Positions 48,048 through 60,400 of a stretch of 64,000 nucleotides of DNA are shown here, in pieces. This DNA is from Diploscapter coronatus. Taxonomy: Eukaryota > Nematoda > Chromadorea > Rhabditida > Rhabditidae. Position 1 is the stretch's first letter. The number at the start of each line of letters is the position of its first letter. The notes under the pieces were generated by a model. That model saw only the letters and a list, made by a program, of their open reading frames with translations. It was not told the DNA's origin and searched no databases. Location of the stretch: NCBI GenBank assembly GCA_964036155.1, contig OZ038423.1, positions 7,765,249-7,829,248 of the forward strand, written 5' to 3'. Position numbers and translations under genes: made by a program.

Positions 48048-49494
48048 ATGATTTTGCCAGTTTTCGTCTTGATATTCACGAAATTTGGTAAGTTAGTAAA
48101 TTTTTTATCATTGGTGTCTATTGTATAGCATTTTTTAGCCCCAATATTATCTGCACCTGATTCGACAAATTCAAGCAATGCGACTCAAGCATTAAATTCA
48201 ATTGAGAGTAAATTTTCAAGAATATCTTTGAAGTTAGTTTATCATCAGAAATTTCAACTACCATGCCCCCTCCTCTGCCTCCGAGTTGCGATCCAAGTAG
48301 GGTGACTTACATGATTGCCCACTTCATCGATGGCAATGGAGAGTTGATTTCACCGATGGACAAGGTTATTATTTACATCAAATTCGAGTTCGAAGGGTGT
48401 TCTTTCAAAAACAAGCACAAGTTTAGACTCATGAACTTATAACACTGCTTGCTAATGGCTCGGGATTAAACATCGATGATAAATCACACAAAAATACACG
48501 ATTCAGATTAGGATGTAAGCAATGTTCTTTTTGTATGAGACGGAAAGTAAGTTCAAACAGATCGTTTTCAGTAATGCAAGGTGATTACGTCGGATATGGA
48601 CCTAATGTTACAGTTGTGAACGATATTGATGGTGCATTTTCTGATTTAGAAAGCCAAATATCATATGATCATTATATTGATTACTTTAGGCAAGTATAGC
48701 ATAAGATGGTTAAACATTATTATTCATTAATGTTTATCGTTACTATTTTCAATTATAAATAATTATTGTTTGAAAACTTTTATTGAGTAGAAGTTTATTC
48801 CAGATCGCTACGAACATTTGCAAACAACTCTGAATTCTCTGACTATGACATGGACACAGAATCGCCTCCGATTGCAATTCTTTATCCAGGAATAGAGTTT
48901 GGTTACAATCCTTGAAGTCGTTCATAAAAAATTATAGCAACGTTTATGGTCAGTTTAATATCAAGAGTGGATTTGATGCATTAACTGCAAAAGTAATTTA
49001 GAAAAAGAAACGAGATTTTTATTGAATTGTTTTAAAATCAGTTTAGGGATACAAGACTATCGCGATAAATATGGATAAAGTTCGCGCGGGTGATCTAACC
49101 ACCGATTTAAAGGTGGTTCTGGGTGATGAAAACGTGTATGAACGTAAATTGAATGAGAACCTTGATGGATCACTGAATTTTATCATGAACAAATTATGCG
49201 CATTGTAAGTTTTCTTACCAAAATGAAAAATCACCGATTTCGACTTTTCACAACTTACGACTCGTACATTTTGCCACTTTGTAAGGATAGGCTAGGGTAA
49301 AACATCCCTTTTCATGTTATTTTGCTAATGACCGCAAAATTGCTGAGTTGCAAAGAATTCAATCGTTAAAGAATCTTTAGAGAGAATGAAATTTCAGAAA
49401 ATCATCATATAACGGCGTTCAGAACTTCGGATTACTTTCATATCTCATTGTTTTGTGTGTATGTTATCCGTTAGGCCTGAACGAACTTTACTGA
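48048..49494 (+). CDS. secreted or surface VWA-like protein
   Basis: Nine exons with matching phases: 48048-48087, 48139-48207, 48249-48364, 48427-48514, 48572-48689, 48804-48896, 48938-48992, 49047-49204, 49398-49494; 277 residues. Signal peptide MILPVFVLIFTKFAPILSA, a Ser/Thr/Pro linker (TTMPPPLPPSC), then a domain whose order fits a von Willebrand A fold: YMIAHFIDGNGEL at the first strand, TRFRLGLMQGDYVGYG, a SDLESQISYD helix, PPIAILYPG and KGYKTIAINMDK. The metal site DxSxS is replaced by DGNGE, so metal binding is doubtful. The last exon adds a hydrophobic stretch (NFGLLSYLIVLCVCYPL), possibly an anchor; without that splice the protein stops at CAL. The intron after exon 5 is GC-AG and the one after exon 6 is 41 nt. 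Confidence 0.7.
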
Positions 49495-49745
49495 CTTATT
49501 ATGTAGTTTCAATGATAAATTCTCTTGATAGCGAATGGATACAGAATGTCACATTTTTATTTCAATTTTATTCATAAATATTAATTTGAAATGAAAATAA
49601 TAACTGAAAATGTTTTTAGAGTTTTGTTCGCCAAAGCGCGACAAACGCATTTTATTGATAGTGAATTATTGATGATGATATTTTGAGAAAAGCGACACAT
49701 TCAAGTTTATCAATTGAAATTTTTTTCCTTAAACTTTAAAGTTGG

Positions 49746-52700
49746 CTATTTTTGATTGAGTAATCGTGTTGATTGATTCAATAGAGATACTCGTCTTAGA
49801 TGCTTGCAGGCAGCTCCTGGACGAGGAATAGCGATATCAATCTGAAATTTTGAGTAAAATGAACAGAATCATAATGCTGATGAATACCTGACTTCCTTCA
49901 CTATCAATTTCCGTCTTACTATCGTGAGCATCGCTGGCAGTTCGTGAATGCATGCATTCATCATCACTCATTGTTCTATCAGAAATGTTTAGTCGCTTCG
50001 GAGCCATTTTAGTGAACGCAACCATTCTGTTATCCTTGTTGTTTGAATTCATTGAATTCGATCTGTTCCTTGTCATAAACTGGTTGATATCGTTGTCTAA
50101 CTGCATGAAATTTTTCTCTGCTTTTCGTGATAACAATAGTCTATTTGAGAGTATTGGCGTCGGGTTCCTTTCCGAATTTATCGTTGATCCGCTAGTATTA
50201 TCATCTCTTGGCTTCTGATTCAATGACGTTTCATCACCATCGTCAATTTTTGCTGCTTCATTGGTATTGTTTGGCTGCATTGATTTCGTTTCTGTATCTG
50301 CTTTCTCTCCATTTGCATCCATGCTGCTCTTCGTTATCGACTCAGAAGCATCATCCGATGCAGTCACTTTAGCAGAGTCGTTTGCTTTCGTCTGTTTGGA
50401 TTCAGCATTCTTGTTCTGCTCGTCCGAATTGCTGTTTGCCTTATTCCGATTGGATATGGAATCTATCGAGTCCTTGCTCGACTTTTTCGAGGCCAATGCA
50501 GGTCTTTCTCTGACGGGGTTTTCCTAAACGCGAAATTAGGTTTTTCAGCAATTATTTGAGATAAGAATAATTAAGTGCAGATTTAGATAAATGAAAATTA
50601 TTTTGCAGATCCCTAATCCATACGATAGAGGTCATATCCTTGTCTATGACAGGTCGAGTTTGACCTATTGCCCGCACAGGCCTGTTGTTTCTAACAGGTG
50701 GATTTCTTCTTATGTTTCGTTTTCCAACTTCGACATTTATTGGTGTAGGTCGACGAGATTTCTGCTTATTACGCCTAAAATGGGAGGTTTCGACATTTCA
50801 TAATTGAAATTAAAACAAACAGATGAAAGTAGAGAACAACGATGACTAGAATAGCAGCAAAGAAGAGAAAAGTGAAAATCATAGCGGTTTTTGTCAATAC
50901 GAAGTGTTCGTCTGAAACTCGAGGGTAGATTGATATTTCTTTGAATTTATCTAATTACCATTGTAAGTTGGTTCGGGGTTTTGGACAGGTACAGAATCAG
51001 GCAATGTTTCTAATGTATGAGGAGGTGGTGGCTTGCAATAAGTGTCATTTTTGTCCGTAATGTTTCCCCTGCCAGCTTCGATGTGAGCTTCTGGATGCAG
51101 ATACCTGTAGTTATCCACGCAATTCAGTCTCGCTGCATCATCTTCGTCCAATCTCTGAGAATCAGATTTTCATTATTGAATTAGTTATTTTTGGGAAAGG
51201 AACAAATAACTCAAGATGGCTCAGGAAAAGTGGACGTTCGTTTTCTAGTCGCTAGCATCTACAGGGTGCGGACAAATTATGGAGGCACTTGCTAAAGCGT
51301 CGATTTTTCACGAAGTGCGCAGAGTTTACATGCTATTTTTATTTTTTCGTCATTACCATGTATTTCGTGATCATTTTCATGTATTATTTACCATTGGTAG
51401 GTTTTCTATTCAGAATGGTAGCGCCGAGTTCAAAGCGATCTATTATCATCATATTGTATCAGGCTGGGCATCAAACGAAAGACATCGTCAAACTGCTGAA
51501 AGTCAGTCGAACGATGGTCCAAAAGACTGTAAAACGGTTCAAGGAGACTGGATCTACTACTGACCGTCCAGGAAGTGGCAGAAAACGGAGTGCGAGGACG
51601 GAACGGAACAAGAAAAACTTCGTGAGCTGATTCTACGAAATTTCCGCAGATCCATACGAAAAATGACCAAAAAATTGAAAATCGACGAAAAATCGGTCAG
51701 AATCATCATCAGGAAGAACTTGGGACTCAACTCCTACAGAATCCAAAAAAAGTTCACGAACTTATGGACAAAATGATATCAAACAGACTTGAAAGATACC
51801 AACAGTTTCCCAAGAGGCTTTCTTCGGCACGCTACAAAACGATTATTTTTTCGGATGAGGAAATATTCATAATTGAACTTTTCATGAATCGTCAAAATGA
51901 TCACGTCCTGTCCCCAAACATCTCCTCTGCTAATTCCAATGGTAAACTGGTCGGAAGACGGGCTCATCCTCAGTCAATCACGGTTTGGGCGGCTACCGCC
52001 TATTATGGAAAGTCCCCCCTCGTGTTCGTCCCCCAGAACGCTAAGATCAGCACCGAAACCTATCAAATCTTATTTAAAATAAAGCTCTTATTCCCTGGAC
52101 CAAAATCCATTTTAAATCCCGTCCCCCCTGCTTTCAGGAGGATTCGGCCCCTTCCCATAAGTCAAAATCTACCTAGTCCTTCTGAAAAATTCACTTCCCA
52201 GATTTCATCTTTTCTTCCGAATGGCCCTCCAACAGCCCTGATTCGAACTCATTGGATTATCCCACTTGGTAATACTTTGAGACCAAGGCCTGCTCTACTC
52301 CCCACAAAAGTTTCGGCTTCTTGAAGTCTTTCCTTGTCGAAGCATGAGACAAAATGTCCAACGACTAGTTGCGTGCCGTCATCGATGCCTTCCCCGAGCG
52401 ACTCAAGGCCTGTATCAACGCTAAAGGCGGCCATTTCGAAAACTCTTAGTTGATTTTTTATCGTTATGTTATCAATAAATTATTTTAAAAATTTGAACTC
52501 GATTACTTCAATATTTCGGGTTAAATCTCAATTTATCGGTGCCTCCATAATTTGTCCGCACCCTGTATTATTGGAAAGAAAAAAGTTGTTTGTTGCCTTT
52601 CCTTTCTTTATGAAAAATCCATGCGAGTGAAGAAATCTCATATATTGGTGATGCTGAAATCTGGAAGGTCGAAAATGAGGGGAGAAAGAATCATTTTAGA

Positions 52701-53887
52701 TCAGTCTCCTTTTCGCGTGCTATTCCTCGATTTTTTAACCATTAAAAGTAGCTGTGCTCCACTTTGCATCTTCTAGATTTCGACATCAGCAATACCATAT
52801 TGAATAACATTTTCGGCATTTTAACGATACAAAGTATCAACTCACAGATTCATTAACAAGATTCCCACAAACACTCTGATTCTCTATCAGCCCTCCATGT
52901 TTAGTCAGTCTATCATCCCGTATATATTCAGACATGTGAACATATACTATGTTGGGAAAGTAATCGAAAATATTCTTGTCTTCTGCTACTTCTGGATCGA
53001 CATCCAGTGTAAGAATGCATTCTGTAAATCATTTAAAATGTTTGACACATAACATTCGTGAATAAATCTCGATTACCTACGGTAATGGTCTGCTTATAAT
53101 CTAGATATTTCTCGAATTGAATGTGATCGACACTTTTGAAGAAGTTGGGCCAGTTCTCGCAAGACGAGTTGATTGTCAAAGTCGAGTTCACGTAGATCAG
53201 CTTTAGTTCGTTGCCGAAAAACTCATTCCAATCATCGAGTTTTCTGCAGTTTTTCGGAATTGTGTAAGTCACTGGATCGTTGATGTCCAAACATCGTCTA
53301 AATTACTTTTTCAGAATCCAAACGAAGAATTGTAGCTTTGCTAATGTTATGCGTGTGCTCGTCAATTTCATATGAAAGAATAGGTTAAAGAGGTATTTTA
53401 AAAGGTTAGAATAGAAATCGATATTTCCGCTAGGGGTGTACAAAGGTGACACATTATTTAACGCAAATCGAAAATTTGATTTCTGTACACCCCCTGATAT
53501 GCCTAGTTATTTATGTTTTTCATAGATTTCATATATTGGTAGCATGAAGGTAGAATTCTATCAATAAATAACTTAATGGTTACTTTTTATATTTACTGAT
53601 GTTATCATAGTCGTTGGGGGATTTTAGTTCAAACGAATCCCAGCTCATGAACCACTTTCCCGGAATACAGTCTAAATAGCCAAGTGACAATTCTTTATCT
53701 ATTGTAAAAAAATGTATGCATGCAAATTTTTTTGAATACCTGCTTCAACTCGAAATATTCCATCTGAAATTTCGTTGCAATTGTTCCTTTATGAAATTTC
53801 TAGATTCTTACTCAAATTGAAATATGCAAAGACCATAAATGCATGAATTAGACGACGAATCAATCGATTCCAGGTAATAGGGATCAT
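49746..53887 (-). CDS. single-pass receptor with L-domain-like ectodomain
   Basis: Exons 53887-53812, 53763-53740 (24 nt), 53671-53597, 53297-53077, 53021-52846, 51154-50959, 50911-50821, 50774-50624, 50523-49888, 49841-49746. Signal region RRLIHAFMVFAYF. The ectodomain has LKLIYVNSTLTINSSCENW, HIQFEKYLDYKQTI and YFPNIVYVHMSEYIRDD, the strand-turn rhythm of receptor L domains (nematode irld/EGFR-L families), then NQSVCGNLVNES and a Pro-rich stem. One TM helix (MIFTFLFFAAILVIVVLYF) is followed by a basic juxtamembrane part (RRNKQKSRRPT) and a long Ser/Asn/Lys-rich cytoplasmic tail with no kinase. All phases agree except between exons 3 and 4, which are off by one base; a micro-exon may be missing. 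A maT transposon sits in the intron between 52846 and 51154. Confidence 0.72.
51262..52565 (+). mobile_element. maT-like (mariner/Tc1 superfamily) DNA transposon
   Basis: 1304 bp bounded by perfect 27-bp terminal inverted repeats (51262-51288 and 52539-52565; outermost bases CAGGGTGCGG) with TA on both sides (51260-51261, 52566-52567). The interior carries a broken transposase on the + strand. It is inserted in an intron of the minus-strand receptor gene, in the opposite orientation. Perfect repeats imply recent movement, while the coding part is already damaged. Confidence 0.93.
51415..52449 (+). pseudogene. degenerate DD37D-type transposase
   Basis: The N-terminal helix-turn-helix is readable: KDIVKLLKVSRTMVQKTVKR and the linker GSTTDRPGSGRKRSARTE, then RRSIRKMTKKLKIDEKSV. 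The catalytic part is spread over shifted frames with stops: IFSDEEIF (first Asp), SITVWAATAYYGKSPLVF, EDSAPSH (second Asp) and SPDSNSLDYPTW (third Asp). With the stops counted, 37 residues separate the second and third Asp, as in maT elements. The C-terminus RLKACINAKGGHFEN is intact up to a TAG. It cannot make an active enzyme as it stands. Confidence 0.85.
53432..53495. repeat. 64-bp palindromic element in a receptor-gene intron
   Basis: GGGGTGTACA near 53433-53442 pairs with TGTACACCCC at 53484-53493; the middle contains AAATCGAAAATTTGATTT, itself nearly palindromic. It lies in the intron between exons 3 and 4 of the receptor gene, where the phases do not match. Confidence 0.6.
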
Positions 53888-54611
53888 TGTCCTACGATAT
53901 ATGAGTGGAATTGCACGTAACTAGTGAAAATCTTTTATTTCAGTCGATAAGTAAGAAATTTCGGTGAACCTTTCATTTCTTGCTTTAGTTGCACTTGAAT
54001 TATTCGAGATAGACAGGTGATAATGAAAAATTCGATATTTACAACTCCGTGGTTAGTTAGACTTTTTAAAAGGCGTAGGATTGAGAAGACATTATTCAGC
54101 TTGAAAGATTTATTCATTTAATACAAAACGTTATTAATGAGTTTTCTGAAATTTAAGAGACTAGAATTTCTAAATGTTGTCTATCGTAGATTTTTCATGG
54201 TATCATTGAAGATCAGCTTACTGTCAATAAAAGGTTGAAAATAATCCAATGTATGAACAATGATTTTTAAATTTTACGATTATGACAAAATATGTTATAT
54301 CATGAAATCAATATACATCATTCATTTCATGAACAAAACCAAATATCAGGATTTCTATTCGGCATAGATTTGTTGAAGTACGATTCGAAGATCATCGACT
54401 TGCTATCAGTCACATAACGACTTCATTCGTTTTTCTTCGATTCAATGCACCTTTCGATTTTTGAAGACTGCCGATTTTTAAACTGAAGAAGTCGGTAAAT
54501 AATAGTGGGACGTTCAAGCACGTGAATTTTATTCTCGCTAACCCAAATTTTTATTTCGAACTTACCTTTGAAATTAATGTTTGACTAGAAATTTCTAGCT
54601 TGAATATTTAG
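53888..54611. other. intergenic, AT-rich
   Basis: 5' flank of the minus-strand receptor gene. No exon or repeat recognised. Confidence 0.5.
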
Positions 54612-56052
54612 ATGAATGGAGTGATTTTGTAGATATGAATACGGTGAATAGATTGTTGGTATTCAAGTCGAAATATATACCGTGCTCCAAATTGAATCTC
54701 ACGAGGTGAGCTCTTTTTGCACTATGCAAATGTGAATAATTGATTCATAGAGCCTAACATCAAGTGAGCAATCAGGAGTGGTATTCATTTTTATCAGTGA
54801 TTTCAACTAACTATAGAATTTTAACTCGTCGAAATTATTTATTAAAAAGAATCGAAATCGGACACTTTCGATGTATTAAATAATTTTCACTATAATCATT
54901 GCAGCTTTAATTTTCTATGAACGAGTTATCGTCGGGTACAAATCATATTACTCTTGGACGACAAAGGCGATCTTCATCATGCACCAAGACATAACGAGTT
55001 TCTTGAAAAAATACGGCATTTCGAACAAAAATGCAAATGATAACGTTGTGAAATATTTTTTCTAACATCTAGCAAATTCAAAGTTTCATTTTGCAAGGAA
55101 AGATTCAATGCGCTTATTATTCAAAAACCATGTTATCATAAGAAATTTGAAGAAATAAGAAATGCGCTCCTGACAAAGCAAATTTGTATAACCTCCTATC
55201 TAATAATGCATGGTAGTCTTTTTCGAATAAATAAAAATTTGTTTCAGATACCTGATAGCTATCAAGGAAATAGTCGGGCTAAAGAATTAAATAAACTTCA
55301 TTTGAATCGCACTACCTTTAGAAAATGTATTCAAAATGTTGTTCAATTAGAATGTTGTTAAAGTTATGCTGATCCAGATGACATATCAATACACTGCTTT
55401 TTCAAATTATCAAACGAAAATAGAGTAAGAAATTTGGAATAAACAACATTTTATTGTGTACCGAAGATTTCGACAGCTATTCAGCAGAATATTTTTTTCT
55501 TCAAAATACTCAATTCAGGATAAGTAGAATAGACTTTTTATTTTCCGTGCTCAAAATTGAAAATTGAATTATTTCGCAATGTTAACAGGAAGATGAAAAT
55601 GCTGTAACAGTTCTCATGGGTTATTTTAATTGACGATAAGATTAAGGTTGAACATTAAAGATGAAGAAATTAGAAAAAAAAATAGACAATTAGCGCCTGA
55701 ACGGAATAATTTACTTGTCCTAATTTATTTTGCATAATTATGATTTTCTGAATTGATGTTTAAAACGCAAAATTTTAAGCAATTGATACATTTTCTGCAG
55801 ATATTGATGATATTTATCTCCATATGAAAGGATGAGCTTCAATTGATAAATGATTGCCTGATCTTAACAAAATTGCCCAATTATAGATAATATTTGATGC
55901 GATTTAGAGTTGACATGATTTGGATACCTGAGAAAACAATTATTGGTCGCTGCTTGCACACGAAAAATATAATTGCAATAGATTTTGATATAGATTTTGT
56001 GGCAGATTTTGATAAAGAAAGCTACAAATTTTATATGGAAAGATTGGAATGA
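54612..56052 (+). pseudogene. series of protein-like frames, probably a decayed gene
   Basis: Several + strand segments read like protein but do not join. 54612-54705 (GEWSDF-like DEWSDFVDMNTVNRLLVFKS, ending at a GTGAGC donor) and 54905-55054 (YERVIVGYKSYYSWTTKA, ITSFLKKYGISNKNAND) are off by one phase. 55110-55361 is open for over 80 codons (FNALIIQKPCYHKKFEEIRN, SYQGNSRAKELNKLHLNRT), hits a TAA, then continues in the same frame (SYADPDDISIHCFFKLSNEN). 55591-55634 gives EDENAVTVLMGYFN. 55897-56052 gives MRFRVDMIWIPEKTIIGRCL and IDFVADFDKESYKFYMERL. Very AT-rich. Family unknown; extra short exons could still rescue it. Confidence 0.35.
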
Positions 56053-57433
56053 AATGATGCTGTGCAGATTCACTGCCGAAAGTTAATCATTGAAAAATCG
56101 ACCCTAAATATGAATGGATTTATAATAAATGTGCACACTAATGATAAACACATATGTTCACAAATTTATTACTATGATAGCATGCATAAAATACTTTATT
56201 TGATACACAATTCAATATAAACTAAATATCGCGCAATAATCGAATATGAAATATGAATGTCTAAATTTATGGAATAGATTTTTGTTGTCAGGAAGGAAAT
56301 GAGCTTGCAGAAAGAATTCGGAAACGCTTGCAGAAGAAAACTATTTTAAAAATTCAAATGCATCAATACATTTCCCAAGTTTATTTATACCGATACCAAA
56401 CCAAATATCATATAATAAAACGAATAAAAATAATCACACAAATCAATATATCAAAATACAAATAAATCACGATCAGTATAAATTCAATTTAATCAAATTT
56501 AAAATGTCAAATATCTAAATGAATTGCTAAATAATGTCTGCGCGTAATGAATGTGGTTATTTTTGAATATATCGCACCGTTGAATATCCTTACCAATTGA
56601 CCAATGATAAACACCAATAAACCAATGATAATAATCCCAATTTAAACTTGAACTTGAGACTATTTTAGATATTAGCAAATAATGATTAGATATTTCATGA
56701 GCGTTTGTTTTGCATAAACTGATAGATGCTAATAATGGCTTTGATAATTTCAGGGCATGTGTAGAAGTAAAGTCAGCGAGGATATTTTTCGTATTTTATC
56801 AGATTTTCTAAAAATCAGGTATAAATAATTGCAGTTAAGCGGCGCGAAAGACAGAATAAAATGTGACAAATTCAGGATCGTGAAAAATGAAGACTAAAGA
56901 ATGGAGAAGAATTACTTTGATTATTTTGGCAGAACCATGTAAACCAACACCGAATAAATATTTCTGACGATTCTCAGGTTTGGAACTTGAAAATAAAGAA
57001 TATGATAGTCAAGAACTAAAAAAAGATTGTTCAACATGAATGCCAAATAGACATGGTCAAATCAAGGATAAATGCTAAATTTTCTGAATCAAAGATTTTT
57101 ATGAAGCCTGCATACGACAGATAAATGATTTGAAAGCGAGCAAAGATGTTTTGAATCTTTATTTTATTTCAGTTACTTGATTATACATTAGAAAGAAAGA
57201 AACAAGATAGAACAGAAAAAGAAACATTGTTAGAAACCAGATAATTTGCGCGCACAAAAAATTTCAGCTCGAATGATTACGAAAGAAAATAAACCAAACC
57301 AAACCAAATCAATTTCAATTAATGAGTGTAAATATCAATTGTCAAAGTTTGAGTGTAAAACTCATAAAAACCATTGGAAGGAAAAGATGTTGACGACAAG
57401 TATCAAATACTAGTTGTTAATAGCAAATATGGA
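56053..57433. other. very AT-rich spacer downstream of the Pro-rich gene
   Basis: Long runs of AAT/TAA-rich sequence. About 56380-56520 and 57290-57330 hold short A-rich repeats such as AAACCAAACC. No coding or structural feature recognised. Confidence 0.5.
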
Positions 57434-60400
57434 TTATCTGAAATGCGGAGATTGATTGGGAGGGCCAAACCTATTTTGAGTGGGCGGAGGACCCGCAGCT
57501 GGGCGGATTCGTTCACGACTCTCGCCAGGCACGGGCAGCGGCTGACCGTAGCGATCCAGCAGGACTGGCTCCGATCCGACAGACCCCACGATTTGCGGAC
57601 CCTGCTGAATGGGCGGTCGCACCGAGACAGAGGCTAGGGGAGGAGGAACGGATGAGGGTCCGACCGGGGGCGGGGCCGAAAAATTGCTGCCAGTAGATGG
57701 AGGATGCTGACCGGACGATGGGCCGTTCGAAGGCCCCGCTGCTGATTTAGGCGCCAGACCTAACGCTGATAGAAGTGTGTTCTAAAACGTGTTGAGCAAT
57801 TTTTCGATATGCTTCAAAACATTGTTGAAAACGGTCGACACATTTTTCGACTAATGGAGAATATAGTCACGTTTTTAGTATTTTAACAAGTTTTTAAAAG
57901 ATGAGAAAACATCGTTCAAACCTGAATATTGACTTGTGGCGCTGCAGAACCTGAAGGAGGTCCTCTCGGTGGATTCGTAGATTGCGACGTTTTGTTCATT
58001 CCTCCTAAAAACTCAGCTTACAAATGTGATGTCTGAAGAGCGATTTGAGATTTTCATGTGATATTTAGAATAAAAAGAAGTTTCATCAATTCAAGTTTTT
58101 TCTCGAATCATTGAATTTGGATCCCTCATGTATTTTCGATTTTTAAAGAAACATCACTTCATTCACCAATCAAGAACTGCGAATTTCAATCCTCTATTTA
58201 TGAGACTTTCGAAGCCTACCCATTCCACCAGTCATAGGCTTCTGTCCTCCATTCTGCCCAGAGATGAGAGGCGACGGTCCGTTGCTGGGTCGATTCGTAC
58301 TGCCTGCAGGTTGTTGAAGATGAGGGGGTGGGCCACTTGGAATCGCATCTGAGTTAGACAAATTTAGGCATTTGTTAAATCTAATCATCAAGTTTCTGGA
58401 TTATCATCTCACTTTTCAAACATTTTTGAAACATATCGCACTTCTTTAAAAAGTGTATTCTTTCTCACCTGAGAACAATTTTCAATTTATCATCATGGTT
58501 TATGATAGAAAAAACAACTAGTATTTTTCAAATAATCTTTTCAAACATGAGCATGACTTCTTACCTCTGCCATTGTGCTGTTGCTGTTGTTCGTTGTAAC
58601 TTGCCGCTCCCGCAACCTTTTTCATTTCCTCCCGCCAGGCAGACAAATCGGACGGATGCGATCGGGGATCGTTCGAGTTTGAGATAGAGGCTGAGGCAGG
58701 GGTACTGCCATTCGACGAGGCAGTCGAGGCTGTGGGTGGAGGGCGAGAGGGAGTGAATTTGCTGGAAGATAGGGGAGACGACGAGTTCTGAAAGGAAGCA
58801 TTATCTAGCGAGGAGTCCTAGATTTTCAATTTAAACGCTGATAATAATATCAAAGATCAACTACAAAGTGAAGTTATATTACAGATAGGAATTTTATGCA
58901 GGTGTTTTGAAGTTAAAAATAAAATCTCATTTTCACTTTTATCGACAGTTTTCATTAGAGAATATATGATGTTAAACCCGATAGAGTACACAGAAGAAAT
59001 TGCAATCAATTTTAGAAGTTCGCCAAATTTACCCTCACCTGCGCCCTCGCATTACCCATTCCTTCCTCCTTGATCTTCTGGACTCCCTGTGCAATCGGTC
59101 TGTTCCCAGGGGAAATGGCTCGTTTCATCGGGATGCCGTTTTTCGACTTCTCCGGCTCGATCTCGATCAACTTCACTTCCAACATCTTCATCTAAAAGCC
59201 ATTCATTTGAATTTGGAAAAATGCTACTCTTAATAAGTTTCAAACTTATATAAAAATTGAATTTGAGACACTAGAGGGATATAAAAATAATTGACGAGAT
59301 CAAAAAGTACAAGTTTTCAAAAGAAAACCAGGAGGTTTTCCCCCAACTCTTTACGTTGCTGATCTGTTCCAATTTCGTACTTGATATGAAACCACTACCT
59401 TAGGCTTTTCCTCGACTTTTTGTGGCGTTATAGGAGCAGGTCCAGGGGGAGGAGGAGGTGGGGCCTGCGACAGAATTGGAGGGAAAGTACTGAAAATAGC
59501 TAACTTTGAATAGAGCTCGAAATCGTATTTTATTCAATTTAGATTTGACTCCATTTTGTTATTGATGTTGAACACGAAAATAGGGACTTACGTTGGAGGT
59601 GGAGCCTGAGACATTGGCGGAGGGAAGGAGCTGAATACGAATCTTAGATTTTTTGTTTAATTCTATCTATCTAAAGGGAAACAATAGTTTTCGAATCTCA
59701 ATAATTCCATTCTATTCGCAGAAAATTTCATCTTTTCCAGACTCGCTATCAATCGATTTTGATTAACACAATGTAATAAGGTTGTATCTGCTCGAGTTAA
59801 AATGATTTTTTTTGAATTATTAGATTTCGACAATTGTCTATGACTTACAAAGAAGGCGGTGGGACGTTCATCATAGAAGGCATCGAAGAGGGGGGTGGGA
59901 AGGCCATGTTTGGCGTCTGAATCGGCTGCTGAGCTGTCTGAGCAGGTGGCTGCTGAACGGTGTGTGCCTGCGCGGGCGGAGGCCCAGACTGAATTCCACT
60001 TGACGGGGGAGGTGGCGGAGGAATCGAGGACGAGAATACAGGGGTTGATGATGGAGGCTGACTGGGGGTCGGTGCCATCTGAGCCAGAAAGCTATTCGAT
60101 TTGTTTGATTTATTTACTGATGGCCATTCGTTTCAGCCCAAATCCCATGTCTAAGGAAAATATGGTTAATATATGGATGATGGAGTGGCTCAAAGAAACG
60201 AATGAACGCTATCAATCTGGCAAACTGATTTGCTTCAATACAAAAATCTTTCAAACTTCTAATATCGTAAACTTTTGACTTCAACCTGACTGACTGGAAT
60301 TTTTACCTGAGGATTCTGCACGACGCTCGACATTGGTTGCTGCTGCTGCGGCATATTGTAGGGCGCATAGGCAGGAGCCAATAAGTTGACCGGTGTCGAG

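Noticed and set aside
48864..48940. Frameshift in the VWA-like gene around 48897
   Set aside because: A 41-nt GT-AG intron (48897-48937) restores the frame, so no frameshift is needed.
49952..50527. Two 88-residue + frames
   Set aside because: Shadows of the Ser/Asn-rich cytoplasmic exon of the receptor gene.
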